A stretch of DNA of 39,064 bases from Balneolaceae bacterium (GTDB lineage: Bacteria; Bacteroidota; Rhodothermia; Balneolales; Balneolaceae). The notes under the pieces are model-generated. The model was not told where the DNA came from. It saw only the letters and a program-made list of their open reading frames with translations, and searched no databases. Position 1 is the stretch's first letter, and each line of letters starts with the position of its first letter. Both the position numbers and the translations under genes were made by a program. Where the stretch lies: assembly GCA_007134695.1 (NCBI GenBank), contig SLKI01000086.1, positions 1-39,064 on the forward strand, in the 5' to 3' direction. Shown piece by piece: positions 1-9,200 of this stretch.

Positions 1-117
1 ATGCTTGGCCATCACCGTCGTTATGGCAGCCGTCAAGGTCGTCTTGCCGTGATCCACGTGCCCAATCGTACCTATGTTCACATGCGGTTTGCTACGTTCA
101 AATTTCTCTTTTGCCAT
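1..117 (-). CDS. tuf: Elongation factor Tu, N-terminal part (cut by window edge)
   Basis: EF-Tu is the GTPase that delivers aminoacyl-tRNA to the ribosome. Only the first 39 codons are inside the window. They begin with ATG at 115-117 on the minus strand and encode a typical start ([20 protein letters not shown]) followed by VDHGKTT, the G1/P-loop that binds GTP phosphates (residues 21-27). The gene lies about 105 bp downstream of tRNA-Thr(GGT) on the same strand. A four-tRNA cluster directly before tuf is the arrangement of E. coli tufB, so tRNAs and tuf are probably co-transcribed. The rest of the gene is outside the window, so integrity cannot be judged. Confidence 0.96.
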   Translation of the reverse strand, partial: MAKEKFERSKPHVNIGTIGHVDHGKTTLTAAITTVMAKH

Positions 118-221
118 GACTTGTTGGTTACTTTAATCGTTGGTTTTAAATTTTCAAGTGCTTGAAAACCGACTCTTCAGTATATGTTTCGGCACTTCAA
201 GGTTTTTTTCAACATCACAAG

Positions 222-293
<72 letters not shown>

Positions 294-454
294 GATACTT
301 GTTAAATATTGGTTATAGCTTCGTTGGAGCTGCTTCCGGGCTTGTTCACATATCGGTATATGCTCACTAACCCCTCCATTGCTCCGCCTCGCTACAAGCA
401 ATATTTAACTGCGTATCTTTGTCAAAATGTTAAAGAGCATCAAAACCTTTAAAG

Positions 455-527
455 AGCGGGCGACCGGACTCGAACCGGCAACATTCACCTTGGAAGGGTG
501 ATGCTCTACCAATTGAGCTACGCCCGC
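455..527 (-). tRNA. trnG: tRNA-Gly(TCC)
   Basis: Minus-strand cloverleaf with acceptor GCGGGCG/CGCCCGC, anticodon stem TCACC/GGTGA around loop CTTCCAA (anticodon TCC), and T-arm GCCGG-TTCGAGT-CCGGT. CCA is not encoded. It is third in the Thr-Tyr-Gly-Thr cluster. Confidence 0.95.
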
Positions 528-559
528 TTCAAGACTTTTTATCAATAATTCAAACTCTG

Positions 560-642
560 TGGGGGGAGTAGGATTCGAACCTACGAAGGCTTACGCCAAC
601 AGATTTACAGTCTGCCCCAGTTGGCCACTTTGGTATCCCCCC
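560..642 (-). tRNA. trnY: tRNA-Tyr(GTA)
   Basis: Minus-strand tRNA of about 83 nt with a long variable arm, as expected for bacterial tRNA-Tyr. The acceptor is GGGGGGA/TCCCCCC with discriminator A. The anticodon stem CAGA/TCTG encloses loop CTGTAAA (anticodon GTA). CCA is not encoded. Confidence 0.95.
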
Positions 643-745
643 GCGGAAACCTCACAAATAACGATCGTGTGGTCTCTTCTGTTGTTTCAAGCGCAACATT
701 TCGCCGTTCGAAATTTTGCGACTCGCACCATAGAACAAACAGATG

Positions 746-817
746 AGCCAGTGGCCGGATTCGAACCGACGACCGGCGGTTTACAAAACCGCTGCTCTAC
801 CCCTGAGCTACACTGGC
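746..817 (-). tRNA. trnT: tRNA-Thr(TGT)
   Basis: Minus-strand cloverleaf with acceptor GCCAGTG/CACTGGC, anticodon stem GCGGT/ACCGC around loop TTTGTAA (anticodon TGT), and a TTCGAAT T-loop. CCA is not encoded. It is first in the cluster, so the operon promoter should lie at higher coordinates, within about 818-1116. Confidence 0.95.
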
Positions 818-1116
818 CTGATGCGGCTGCCACGAAGGCTTACTCCGTGAACAGATCAAATTCATTAAGTCAAAATTCCCGCCCCTGCAGGAGGCCAAAA
901 AAACTTCTCAAGACAAAAAGACCGATGCACAAACCTGTCGAATAGAATCTGATTCAAACACCAGGGTTGCTGTACACCGGACTTCCTCTCATTAATTGTT
1001 TTCACCCGGGCCCAATCCAGCCGGAATTGGACGTACCTTACCTTTGGGCGAAAGACCCGAAATCTAAAAACATTCAAAGTCTAAATCAACAACAGTCCCA
1101 TTCTTTTTCCTGAAAT
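818..1116. other. Intergenic region between ispF and the tRNA-tuf operon
   Basis: About 300 bp without a convincing gene. It must hold the end of the queA-ispD-ispF transcript and the promoter of the tRNA-tuf operon, both on the minus strand. I could not pick a convincing -35/-10 or Bacteroidota-type -33/-7 pair. A short palindrome (CTGAAATTCAG, 1110-1120) overlaps the ispF stop but lacks a good U-tract. Confidence 0.5.
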
Positions 1117-1602
1117 TCAGATCTGATCGGTACGAATCAACAAGACGGCATGTGCCGAAATCCCCGCTCCCCGGCCGGTCGGTCCCAATTTTTCATGGGT
1201 CGTTGCCTTTACCGACACCTGATCAATCTGCAATCCGAGCAGATTTGCGATCGATTCCCGGATTCTAACGATGTGCGAAGAGAGCTTCGGTTCCTCGGCA
1301 ATTACTGTAGAATCGAGATTATGGACTTTCCATCCCTTCTCTTCGACCCTCTCCATCACCTCTTTGAGCAATTGACGGCTGTCTGCGTCCTTCCATTGGG
1401 GATCGTTGTCGGGAAAATGTTGTCCAATATCACCCAGCGCGAGAGAACCGAGCAGTGCATCTGTAATGGCGTGAAGGAGAACATCGGCATCGGAATGTCC
1501 CAGCAATCCCTTTTCCGATGGAATCTCGACACCACCTATTACACATCTTCGGCCCTTTTCAAGCCTGTGGATATCATACCCGTATCCGACCCGAAAATTC
1601 AT
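1117..1602 (-). CDS. ispF: 2-C-methyl-D-erythritol 2,4-cyclodiphosphate synthase
   Basis: IspF makes the cyclic diphosphate MEcPP from CDP-ME-2-phosphate, the fifth step of the MEP isoprenoid pathway in the cytosol; the enzyme is a homotrimer. At 161 residues it has family length. The zinc ligands are visible as D10-x-H12 (in GYDIH) and H44 (in VLLHA). GHSDAD (35-40) and the C-terminal [12 protein letters not shown] signature (134-145) are also present. Its ATG overlaps the ispD stop by 4 bp (ATGA), so the two are translationally coupled. It is the last gene of queA-ispD-ispF. Adjacent or fused ispD and ispF are common even though they do not catalyse consecutive steps. Confidence 0.96.
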   Translation of the reverse strand: MNFRVGYGYDIHRLEKGRRCVIGGVEIPSEKGLLGHSDADVLLHAITDALLGSLALGDIGQHFPDNDPQWKDADSRQLLKEVMERVEEKGWKVHNLDSTVIAEEPKLSSHIVRIRESIANLLGLQIDQVSVKATTHEKLGPTGRGAGISAHAVLLIRTDQI

Positions 1603-2315
1603 CTACTTCCCTCTTTATTTTGATCCTTTGCGGCCAGTAAAAGTTCAGCAAGTTTCAGATCTACAGGCCAGGTGATTTTGATATTTTGCTCACTCCCTTC
1701 TACAATTTGAACCCGGACACCGATCGCCTCTGCCAGTGCCGCGTCATCGGTCCCCATCAGATTTTTCGTTCTGGCGTTCTCATAAGCTCGGAGAATCAGA
1801 TCTCTTCGAAAGATCTGCGGAGTCTGCGCCCTCATCAGCACTTCCCGGTCGGGAGTTTCTCGAATCCGCCCCTCATTATCGACCAACTTGATCGTATCTC
1901 GCATCGGTGCAGCCAATATTGCCGCCCCCTCTCTGGCGGCAGCTTCGAGGCAAGAACGAATCTCCTGTTCGGTCACCAGCGGGCGGACGGCATCATGTAT
2001 GGCAATCAGTCCGACCGAATCATCCGATTTCAACAGGGCATTATAGATGGAGTCCTGTCTTTCACTCCCACCCTCAACCACGGCACTTTCGATCCGGTCG
2101 GGAAGCCGATTTAAAATCCGGTCGATTCGTTCAAAATCATCACGAGACGCCGCCACGATTACCTGTCTGAGCGACTCCAGCCCGGCAAACCGGTGGAGTG
2201 TGTGCTCCAGTATCGGTTTGCCAGATATCTTGAGAAACGGCTTGGGCAGTTCGGTTCCCATCCGCCGGCCGGCCCCTGCAGCCGGAATGATCAATATAAA
2301 CGGCTCAACAGGCAC
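1599..2315 (-). CDS. ispD: 2-C-methyl-D-erythritol 4-phosphate cytidylyltransferase
   Basis: IspD couples MEP to CTP to give CDP-methylerythritol, the third MEP-pathway step. The 238-residue protein has the nucleotidyltransferase opening [11 protein letters not shown] (10-20), followed by [17 protein letters not shown]. It also has the family's DAVRPL motif in the middle and the DD pair of the GTDDAALAE segment. The ATG at 2315 lies 3 bp after the queA stop, and the stop overlaps the ispF start, so it is the middle gene of a compact operon. No odd features are seen. Confidence 0.95.
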   Translation of the reverse strand: MPVEPFILIIPAAGAGRRMGTELPKPFLKISGKPILEHTLHRFAGLESLRQVIVAASRDDFERIDRILNRLPDRIESAVVEGGSERQDSIYNALLKSDDSVGLIAIHDAVRPLVTEQEIRSCLEAAAREGAAILAAPMRDTIKLVDNEGRIRETPDREVLMRAQTPQIFRRDLILRAYENARTKNLMGTDDAALAEAIGVRVQIVEGSEQNIKITWPVDLKLAELLLAAKDQNKEGSR

Positions 2316-2318
2316 AGT

Positions 2319-3371
2319 TTAGAGAATTAGCATCGCATCACCGAATGTAAAGAATCTGTAACCCTTCTCTTTGGCCTCATCATACGCTTTCATCAGAAAA
2401 TCGTACCCTGCAAATGCAGCTGACAGCATCAACAGAGTCGACTCCGGCCTGTGGAAATTGGTAATCAGACCCTCGGTGATTTTAAAGTCATAGGGCGGAT
2501 AGATGAACTTGTCGGTCCATCCGGTTCCCGGTTTCGACATTCCGCTCGCCATCACGCTGGTCTCAATAACACGAACCACCGTCGAGCCACAAGCAACCAC
2601 TTTGTTCTTTTTGCTCTTCAATGCCTCGTTGATGCGGTCGGAAGTCTCTTGGGAAATAAAGTAGTTCTCCGAATCCATTCGGTGCTTCGTCAGATCCTCA
2701 ACCTCGACGGGGCGGAATGTACCCCACCCTATATGCAGGGTGACCGGCAGAAAATCGACACCTTTCTTTTCGATTTTTTTCACCAGCTCGGGCGTAAAAT
2801 GCATTCCAGCCGTCGGAGCGGCCACGGCGCCTCGCTCTTTTGCGAAAATGGTTTGATAGCGCTCTTTATCCTCATCCACGGGTTCCCGATCGATATAGGG
2901 AGGCATCGGCATCTCACCGATATCATCGAGAATCCGGTAGAGTTCCTCATTCGGACCTTCGAACAGAAATCGAATAGTCCGGCCGCGCGACGTGGTGTTG
3001 TCGACCACCTCGGCCATCAGGTTCTCGCCAAAATAGAGTTTGTTTCCGATTCTGATTTTACGCGCGGGTTCAACAAGGACATCCCAAAGCATGTTTTCCG
3101 GCTGAAGCTCACGCAGCAGAAAGACTTCAATATCGGCGTCTGTCTTCTCTTTTTTCCCTTTCAGGCGTGCCGGAAATACCTTCGTATTGTTGTAGACAAC
3201 CACATCACCCTTTTTCAGATATTTATGGATGTCGGAAAATTTCTCATGCTTGATGGTTTCCTCTTCACAGTTCAGTACCATCAGTTTGGCCTTGTCTCTC
3301 GGATCAACCGGATGCTCGGGGACGTCAAGTTCTTCCGAATCGAACTTGAAGTCCGTAAGTTTCATTTTCAT
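2319..3371 (-). CDS. queA: S-adenosylmethionine:tRNA ribosyltransferase-isomerase
   Basis: QueA transfers and isomerises the ribosyl part of SAM onto 7-aminomethyl-7-deazaguanine in tRNA, giving epoxyqueuosine at the wobble position of GUN-decoding tRNAs. The 350-residue protein is complete. Recognisable family blocks are DVVVYNNTKVFPARL near residue 55, FAKERGAVAAPTAGMHFTPEL in the middle, LHIGWGTFRPV, and LITNFHRPESTLLMLSAAFAGYDF near the C-terminus. It is the first gene of the queA-ispD-ispF operon. The link to isoprenoid synthesis is positional only; I see no functional reason for it. A second in-frame Met lies two codons inside the annotated ATG. Confidence 0.96.
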   Translation of the reverse strand: MKMKLTDFKFDSEELDVPEHPVDPRDKAKLMVLNCEEETIKHEKFSDIHKYLKKGDVVVYNNTKVFPARLKGKKEKTDADIEVFLLRELQPENMLWDVLVEPARKIRIGNKLYFGENLMAEVVDNTTSRGRTIRFLFEGPNEELYRILDDIGEMPMPPYIDREPVDEDKERYQTIFAKERGAVAAPTAGMHFTPELVKKIEKKGVDFLPVTLHIGWGTFRPVEVEDLTKHRMDSENYFISQETSDRINEALKSKKNKVVACGSTVVRVIETSVMASGMSKPGTGWTDKFIYPPYDFKITEGLITNFHRPESTLLMLSAAFAGYDFLMKAYDEAKEKGYRFFTFGDAMLIL

Positions 3372-3735
3372 ATCAAAATGGCTCTTCTGTTATTTTAAAA
3401 AGATTTGCAGATTCAGTAGATTCTGAATCCTTCTCTATCGACTGGCAAGCCGATTACTCATCAAAAAATCAGCCTGCAAATATAGCCCATTTTACACGGC
3501 ATCACAAACCTGCCCGCGGCCTGACTGCCAGATTCCTTTCTCAATCATCTATATGTAAAACAGGTGATACACACCGGATTTTCAACGCATCGGATTTAAA
3601 AAAAATTTTAATTGAGCCGCTTGGTTATTTACTAATAGTTGTGTATTGATTATAATTAACTGTGGACCCGTTTCGTTAGTAGTTAAAATAAGTGGTTCAC
3701 AACCTGTTTATATAAAAGAATACGGAGTCTCAGCC
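3372..3735. promoter_or_regulatory. Divergent intergenic region with a candidate plus-strand promoter
   Basis: Non-coding spacer between the queA operon (minus) and the secreted-protein gene (plus). A consensus -10 hexamer TATAAT is at 3651-3656, with a weak TTTACT 17 bp upstream (3628-3633), in an AT-rich stretch from about 3595. This would give a leader of roughly 75 nt ending in GGAG (3724-3727) before ATG 3736. The minus-strand promoter for queA should also be here but was not resolved. Confidence 0.35.
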
Positions 3736-4248
3736 ATGCTGAAGAAGTCACTGCTTGTTTTACTTGTCGCCGCTTTCGGCTTTACAACAGTCGCCGAAGC
3801 CCAACTTCGTGGAGATCTGCCCCGATCTGGAGATTTTACCGGGGCTGTCATTTCAACGGATCGATCGGCCAGTTCCTCATCACTTTCCCAGTGGCTCGAA
3901 TCTCTGAATGTTACCATGGGGCACTCCTATAGTATGAATTTCGGTAGTGTAGGCGGACAATTTCAGAACATTAATGCCTACACCAATCATATGATGTTCG
4001 ATTTCAGTGAAAGTCTGACCGGGCAACTGGACATTTCGGTTCTCCACTCTCCATTTGGAAATTCCATGATGAATATGGGGAATAACGACTTGGGTGCCAG
4101 AGTGATCATCGACCGGGCCCAGCTGGATTATCAGATTTCTCCCAATACAAGTCTGTCTCTCCGGTTCTCGCAGCGCCCCTACTACTCTCCTTATGGAATG
4201 GGTCTGAATCCGTTTCCATTCGGGAACAGGCAACAATTTCGTTACTAA
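3736..4248 (+). CDS. Secreted protein of unknown function, possible small outer-membrane beta protein
   Basis: I do not recognise the family. The chosen ATG at 3736 has a GGAG ribosome-binding site 8 nt upstream and gives a classic signal peptide (residues 1-22: KK, hydrophobic core, cleavage after AEA). The frame stays open upstream to 3646, but that extension would bury the signal peptide. The mature part (about 148 residues) contains alternating polar/hydrophobic stretches such as QLDISVLHSPFG and TSLSLRFSQRPYY. These suggest beta strands facing a membrane, and the chain is rich in Met, Asn and Gly. It ends in an aromatic residue (…QQFRY), as many outer-membrane strands do. It is first in a plus-strand run with the LytR_C gene 9 bp downstream. 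Envelope location is inferred. Confidence 0.75.
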   Translation: MLKKSLLVLLVAAFGFTTVAEAQLRGDLPRSGDFTGAVISTDRSASSSSLSQWLESLNVTMGHSYSMNFGSVGGQFQNINAYTNHMMFDFSESLTGQLDISVLHSPFGNSMMNMGNNDLGARVIIDRAQLDYQISPNTSLSLRFSQRPYYSPYGMGLNPFPFGNRQQFRY

Positions 4249-4257
4249 ATCAACTGA

Positions 4258-4710
4258 ATGTCAGCAAACGGCACGGAACAAGAGGGTTATTTTCTAAATG
4301 CTGCCATCGGTTTTTTAACGGTTCTGCTTGTCCTGATGATCGTGGCACTCGCGATCCGATTTCTTAACCCAAGAATTGAGAGTGAAAGAGTCGAGCAGGA
4401 CCCGGTACTCATTGGCGAAGTGATACAACTTGAAGTATTGAACGGATGTGGTGTCCCCGGAATTGCAAGCCGTGCCACTGCAGCATTGCGCAACTTCGGT
4501 TTTGATGTGGTCGAATCTGGAAACTTCGACAATTTCGATATGACCGAAACGATTCTGATCTCCAGAAACGGAAACATGAGAAATGCTGAACGGGTGGCCA
4601 GAGCTCTGGGGCTTCCCGAGGATCGAATTCTACTGGAGAAATCCCCGGATTTCTATCTCGACGCCACGCTGGTCCTCGGTGCCGACTATGAAACCTTGAA
4701 CCTTGAATAA
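4258..4710 (+). CDS. Membrane-anchored LytR_C domain protein
   Basis: This 150-residue protein has one N-terminal transmembrane helix (about 13-35) and then a single LytR C-terminal-type domain (about 53-148). The domain shows the family opening VLNGCGVPGIASRATAALRNFGF and the closing strand ATLVLGADY. In other bacteria this domain sits at the end of LytR-CpsA-Psr phosphotransferases or occurs alone behind a membrane helix, as here. Its biochemical role is unknown; a periplasmic peptidoglycan- or polymer-related role is only suggested by the family. The stop lies 10 bp before the likely rsfS ATG, so it is probably co-transcribed with rsfS. Confidence 0.85.
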   Translation: MSANGTEQEGYFLNAAIGFLTVLLVLMIVALAIRFLNPRIESERVEQDPVLIGEVIQLEVLNGCGVPGIASRATAALRNFGFDVVESGNFDNFDMTETILISRNGNMRNAERVARALGLPEDRILLEKSPDFYLDATLVLGADYETLNLE

Positions 4711-4720
4711 ACCTTACTAT

Positions 4721-5152
4721 ATGACAGAAACCTCAGAAGCCGCAACAAGTCAATTTGTACGACTTGACTCAGAAACAAGAGCAGACACAACATCTCTGGT
4801 AGATTGCATCGTAGAGGCATTGCTGGAGAGAAAAGCTAAAGAGATTGTACTTCTCGATGTGAGAAAACTCACCACGCTGAGCGACTATTTTATTATCTGT
4901 CACGGAACATCCGAAACTCAGATTCGCGCTCTGGCCAACAATGTTCTCGACAAGACCTCCGAAAAACTGAATCAAAAAGCCTGGAAAAAAGAGGGACTCG
5001 AGGCACGCCGCTGGATCATTCTCGACTACGTCAATGTTGTAGTTCACATTTTCAGTGAAGAGAAACGGCGCTTCTACGATTTGGAACGCATGTGGAACGA
5101 TGCTGTTCGAACGGAAATTTCCGATACACCCGCCCAAACGCAAGAACGTTGA
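4721..5152 (+). CDS. rsfS: Ribosome silencing factor RsfS (Iojap family)
   Basis: RsfS binds ribosomal protein uL14 and blocks 30S-50S joining when nutrients are short. The domain spans about residues 25-125 and shows family blocks KAKEIVLLDVRKLTTLSDYFIICHG, TSETQIRALA, GLEARRWIILDYVNVVVHIF and RRFYDLERMW. ATG 4721 gives 143 residues. A TTG at 4703 would add six residues and overlap the upstream gene, with no better ribosome-binding site. The end overlaps the start of the dehydrogenase gene (TTGA). A position among nucleotide or envelope genes is usual for rsfS, and the LytR_C-rsfS pairing is reminiscent of other FCB genomes. Confidence 0.94.
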   Translation: MTETSEAATSQFVRLDSETRADTTSLVDCIVEALLERKAKEIVLLDVRKLTTLSDYFIICHGTSETQIRALANNVLDKTSEKLNQKAWKKEGLEARRWIILDYVNVVVHIFSEEKRRFYDLERMWNDAVRTEISDTPAQTQER

Positions 5153-6108
5153 AGGTACTGGTCACAGAGCCGATTATAGATAGCGAGCTTCAACGACTTG
5201 ACGAACAGACTCAGCTGACGGTCGGTCAAAGAGGAGAATTCAACTGTGAAGATGCTCTGATCGAAGCCGCCTCTCACTACGACGCCCTGCTTACAATGCT
5301 CTCCAATCCGGTCACCCGAAAAGTGCTCCGGGCCGGCAAAAATCAATTAAAAATTGTCGCCAACTATGCAGTGGGCACCAACAATATCGACCTCGAAGCA
5401 GCTCGCGATTTTGCCATTCCGGTTTCCAATACACCCGAAGTTCTGACCGAATCGACAGCCGAAATAGCCCTTTCGCTGATACTATCGGTTGCCAGAAAAA
5501 CGACAGAAGCAGAGTCCCGACTTCGAGATGGAGAGTTTCGGGGCTGGGAGCCAACTGGTTTCCTCGGTCTTGAACTTCACGGAGCACGACTTGGCATTGT
5601 CGGGCTTGGGCGAATCGGCCAGGCACTAGCCAAACGGGCAAGAGCCTGCGGGATGGAGATCCTGTACCACAATCGGCGGCGGATCGAAATGGAAACTGAA
5701 AAACAGCTTAACGCACACTATGTAGAAAATCTTGATCAGCTGCTTCCCGCTGTCGACGTTTTATCTCTCCACTGTCCACTAACCGAAAAAACGCATCACC
5801 TGATCGATGCGGAACGCTTAAAGCTTCTACCGGATCACGCGCTGATCATCAACACCTCAAGGGGACCGGTGATCGATGAAAAGGCGCTGGTCGATGCACT
5901 CCGCCAGGGGTCGATTGGAGGAGCAGGCCTGGATGTATTTGAAAATGAACCGAAAGTGGAACCGGGACTACTTGAAACACCGAACACAGTACTTCTGCCT
6001 CACATCGGCAGTGCAACGTATAAATCCAGACGCGCAATGGGACGTCTGGCAGTAAACGCCATTCTATCGGTCCAAAAAAATCAAACACCCGGTAATCTGG
6101 TAACCTGA
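5149..6108 (+). CDS. D-isomer-specific 2-hydroxyacid dehydrogenase (glyoxylate/hydroxypyruvate reductase-like)
   Basis: A 319-residue NAD(P)-dependent 2-hydroxyacid dehydrogenase. The Rossmann motif GLGRIG is at 152-157. Catalytic residues are R238 (INTSRG), E267 (DVFENEP) and H285 (PHIGSAT). After the second beta strand the sequence is YHNRRR (173-178) rather than an acidic residue, which suggests NADP(H) preference, as in glyoxylate reductases. There is no ACT domain, so it is unlikely to be a long-form SerA. The TTG start at 5149 is chosen because it overlaps the rsfS stop as TTGA and begins exactly at the conserved KVLVTEP strand. An upstream ATG at 5092 would overlap rsfS by 61 bp. The true substrate cannot be read from sequence. 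Confidence 0.9.
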   Translation: MKVLVTEPIIDSELQRLDEQTQLTVGQRGEFNCEDALIEAASHYDALLTMLSNPVTRKVLRAGKNQLKIVANYAVGTNNIDLEAARDFAIPVSNTPEVLTESTAEIALSLILSVARKTTEAESRLRDGEFRGWEPTGFLGLELHGARLGIVGLGRIGQALAKRARACGMEILYHNRRRIEMETEKQLNAHYVENLDQLLPAVDVLSLHCPLTEKTHHLIDAERLKLLPDHALIINTSRGPVIDEKALVDALRQGSIGGAGLDVFENEPKVEPGLLETPNTVLLPHIGSATYKSRRAMGRLAVNAILSVQKNQTPGNLVT

Positions 6109-6211
6109 CCGGCGACCACAGACTTTCATCTCTCTGGAGTCGTTCAATGAATAAATAATATTTTTCCGATTCAGTATCCGAGGGTCCAGGAACTCAAGAA
6201 TTGTCTGATAA

Positions 6212-9200
6212 ATGTACAACCCGGCATCAAAACCTGTTACGATCATCCTGCTGTTGCTGATGCTGGTCTGCTTTCTGTATGCAGTTTTTGAAATCTCCCA
6301 GTTGCGCAATCAGACGACCGGAAGCGAGCCTGAAGAACAAATCGAATCAAGCCTCAGCCATTCCCAGGAGTTGTTCAGATCGATCTATGAGGAATTTTCC
6401 GAACAGACAATCGAGCTCAAGCATCGAATCGAACAACGGTTCAACCAGCAGATATCCAGGCAGATCGCCTGGCAAGAGATGGCATCCTACCCGTTCTGGG
6501 GAACGGCACTCTACAGAAACGGCGACTTTTTCGTCTGGAATGAATTTGCACTCACCTCCATACCGGAACCTGAACAGTATACAGATGATGCACTCTACGT
6601 CGAGGTAAAAAGACACAATAACGTCACATTTCTTGAAGGCCGGATCTCTTTTACCATCTCGGATGATGATCAGTTTACCTTGATCACTTCGCGGCGCCTC
6701 AAGCAAAGGAACGTGATACCGATTGCGCGTCAACAGGAAGTCGATCTGGCAGAAGACACGTCACTTCAGGACAAATTTCCTGTACGATTCAATTTTTTCG
6801 AGCCGCCCCCTGCATCACTGGATCATTACCGGAAACTTCAAACTGTCCGATCCGACTCCGTCGGCATTGTCCATGCCGACCGGGCCGACTATGAGCCCTT
6901 TGTAGCCGGACTGCAACGAGAACAACAGCGATGGCGAACGCTATTTCATCTCATCATCTTTCTGCTTGGCACTGCACTATTCTTTCACTGGGCCGGTACG
7001 GGGAATTCCTGGCTGCAGATGGCGCTGCAGGTTGTCACACTTCTAACCGTCTGGATTCTGTTTATCCAGTTTGAACTTCCTGATCGATGGATCTCTCAAT
7101 TCCTGCCCGATATCGGCAGTGACCGTCTCGAATCCCTGTCGGCTATCTCCTACTATGCAATTCACGCACTCTTCATTTTCTTCATCGCATTGAGCGTCAT
7201 CAGTACTATGACGCGAAAGTGGAATCTCAAATCAAATGAAAGTCACTATCAAACATTCATCTATTCGATCTGTTTCGGTGGACTTTCGGTATTTCTGATC
7301 CTCTTTTTCCTCTTAACCACCATGCACACGGCAGTCACCGCACAGGTGCCGATGCTCAGGCTTGAATTTGTCCCCGACCTTGAGAGCTTCATCCTGTTCA
7401 TAGCAAGTGGCCTGTTTATCTGCTCCATATCCGCTTTACTTGTCACCTTCTGGTGGCATCTGTTCACTTCTGAGCGCGATAAAACTGTGGTCATCTCGCT
7501 AATCGGCTTTGTCGGATTTCTTGCTGTCTACTTTATTTCCGACCTGTTTCTGGAACCCGCTCTTTTTGAGGTCTGGATCTTTCTGCTTTCGACAATCTTT
7601 TTCCTGGTCAGTATTGCCGCCGCCGTCTATATCTGGAAATATCCCGCCGCCTATCTGCAGATGTCCGGATTCCGTATTCTGATGCTTGCAGCCCTCTTCA
7701 CGACCGGCACCGGATACACGATCTTCTATCACGCACACAAGATCGAAGTGGATCAAAATCTGCTCAATGCCGCCGAAGAGTTTTCGATCGAGGAGGATGA
7801 GGTTGCACGGGAAGTGACCAGGGAACTGCTGACAACCCTCGAGAGACAATTAAGTTTTCTTACCAGCCAGGATCTCGAAGAACGCGAATCTATCGTCGAA
7901 GCGCAATTTCATCAGGCGATTGAATCAACGCTGGCAGAAGAGTGGAGGCGCTTCTCTTTCGAAATCAAATTAGTCGACAGCAGGGGTGAGCATATTAGCG
8001 ATTATGCGACCAATTTCGACTCACCGGTGACCGGCTTTTACAATCTGCTTCGAATGCAGACCTCCTATCAGTTCGAACGCATCAGCCAGGCGACAAACCG
8101 ACCGGTGATACAGGGCCGCCCCTCCAACATAACCCGTGACGATTACACTACATTCTACAGAGGATGGATCCCGATCTACGACAGCCAGGAGGCAGGACGG
8201 ATCCTGGCCTGGATCGTAGGTGCTGTCTACGTGGAGAGGCCCGATTTCAACAAACCGATTCGAGCCGTTCTTGCTGCTTCAGCCGCTGAGGACTGGAGGG
8301 AGTCCTACTATCTTGCCGAATTTGAAAACCAGGCCTTGATCCGCAGTACGATCCGTGGCATCTATGCCGATCAGCCGATCTACAACCGGTTGCCGGACCG
8401 GGAGGCCGAAATCACCGAACAGGACTCACTTGCCTATCTCTCCACATTGACCGATCAGGGAAATTTCAGGGAAGTCCTCAAGCGGGCTTCCGGCGGGACG
8501 GTAATCAAAGCCAGCACGCCCTTCACCAGTTTTAAAAGCCACCTGTTTGCGTTTTTCCGCTATAATGTTGTGTTGCTTGCAGCCGGTTTACTACTCTTTC
8601 CGCTATTCAGCCTCTTCGGCTTCAAGGGATTTAAACTATTTGGCCGAAGCCGCCGATTCAAGGACCGGCTGCTCGATGGCCTTGCACTCTCGACCCTTAT
8701 TTTTCTCGTCGTACTGATAATTGCCACTCAATATGGAGTCAACCAGCAGAACGAGCAGAATCTCAAGCGCGAAATTGTCACCAACCTGGATAATCTGACC
8801 GAAACGATCCGGCGCGAACAGGTGCTGGCCGAAGGATCGACCGACAACATCACTCTTTCTGGCCTTACAACACCGATCGACGCCGATGCAATTTTTTACA
8901 CACATCAGGTCGTCTCCGGCTCAACGACTCCACAGATTTTCCAGCAGAATATCCTGCCCGAAGTTCTGCCCTGGCCGGTCTATGACCTGCTTTATAACCG
9001 ACAGAGAAATCATGTAACAAGGACCATCGAAATCGGAGGCCAGCCTCTTCTGATCGGCTACCAGCTTATTCTTTCCGAAACAAATCAGCCCGTTGGCGTA
9101 GCAGCGATCCCGGCATTTATTCACTCCCCGCTCTTTACCGAACAGCTGCTCGAAACTACGAGCTATCTGCTGGCTGTCTATCTGTTGGTCTTTGGCGCCT

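Noticed and set aside
2451-3398. Long open frame (315 codons) antisense to queA
   Set aside because: queA is clearly recognised on the other strand across the same bases. The antisense peptide has no family motif and is an expected shadow of GC-biased codons.
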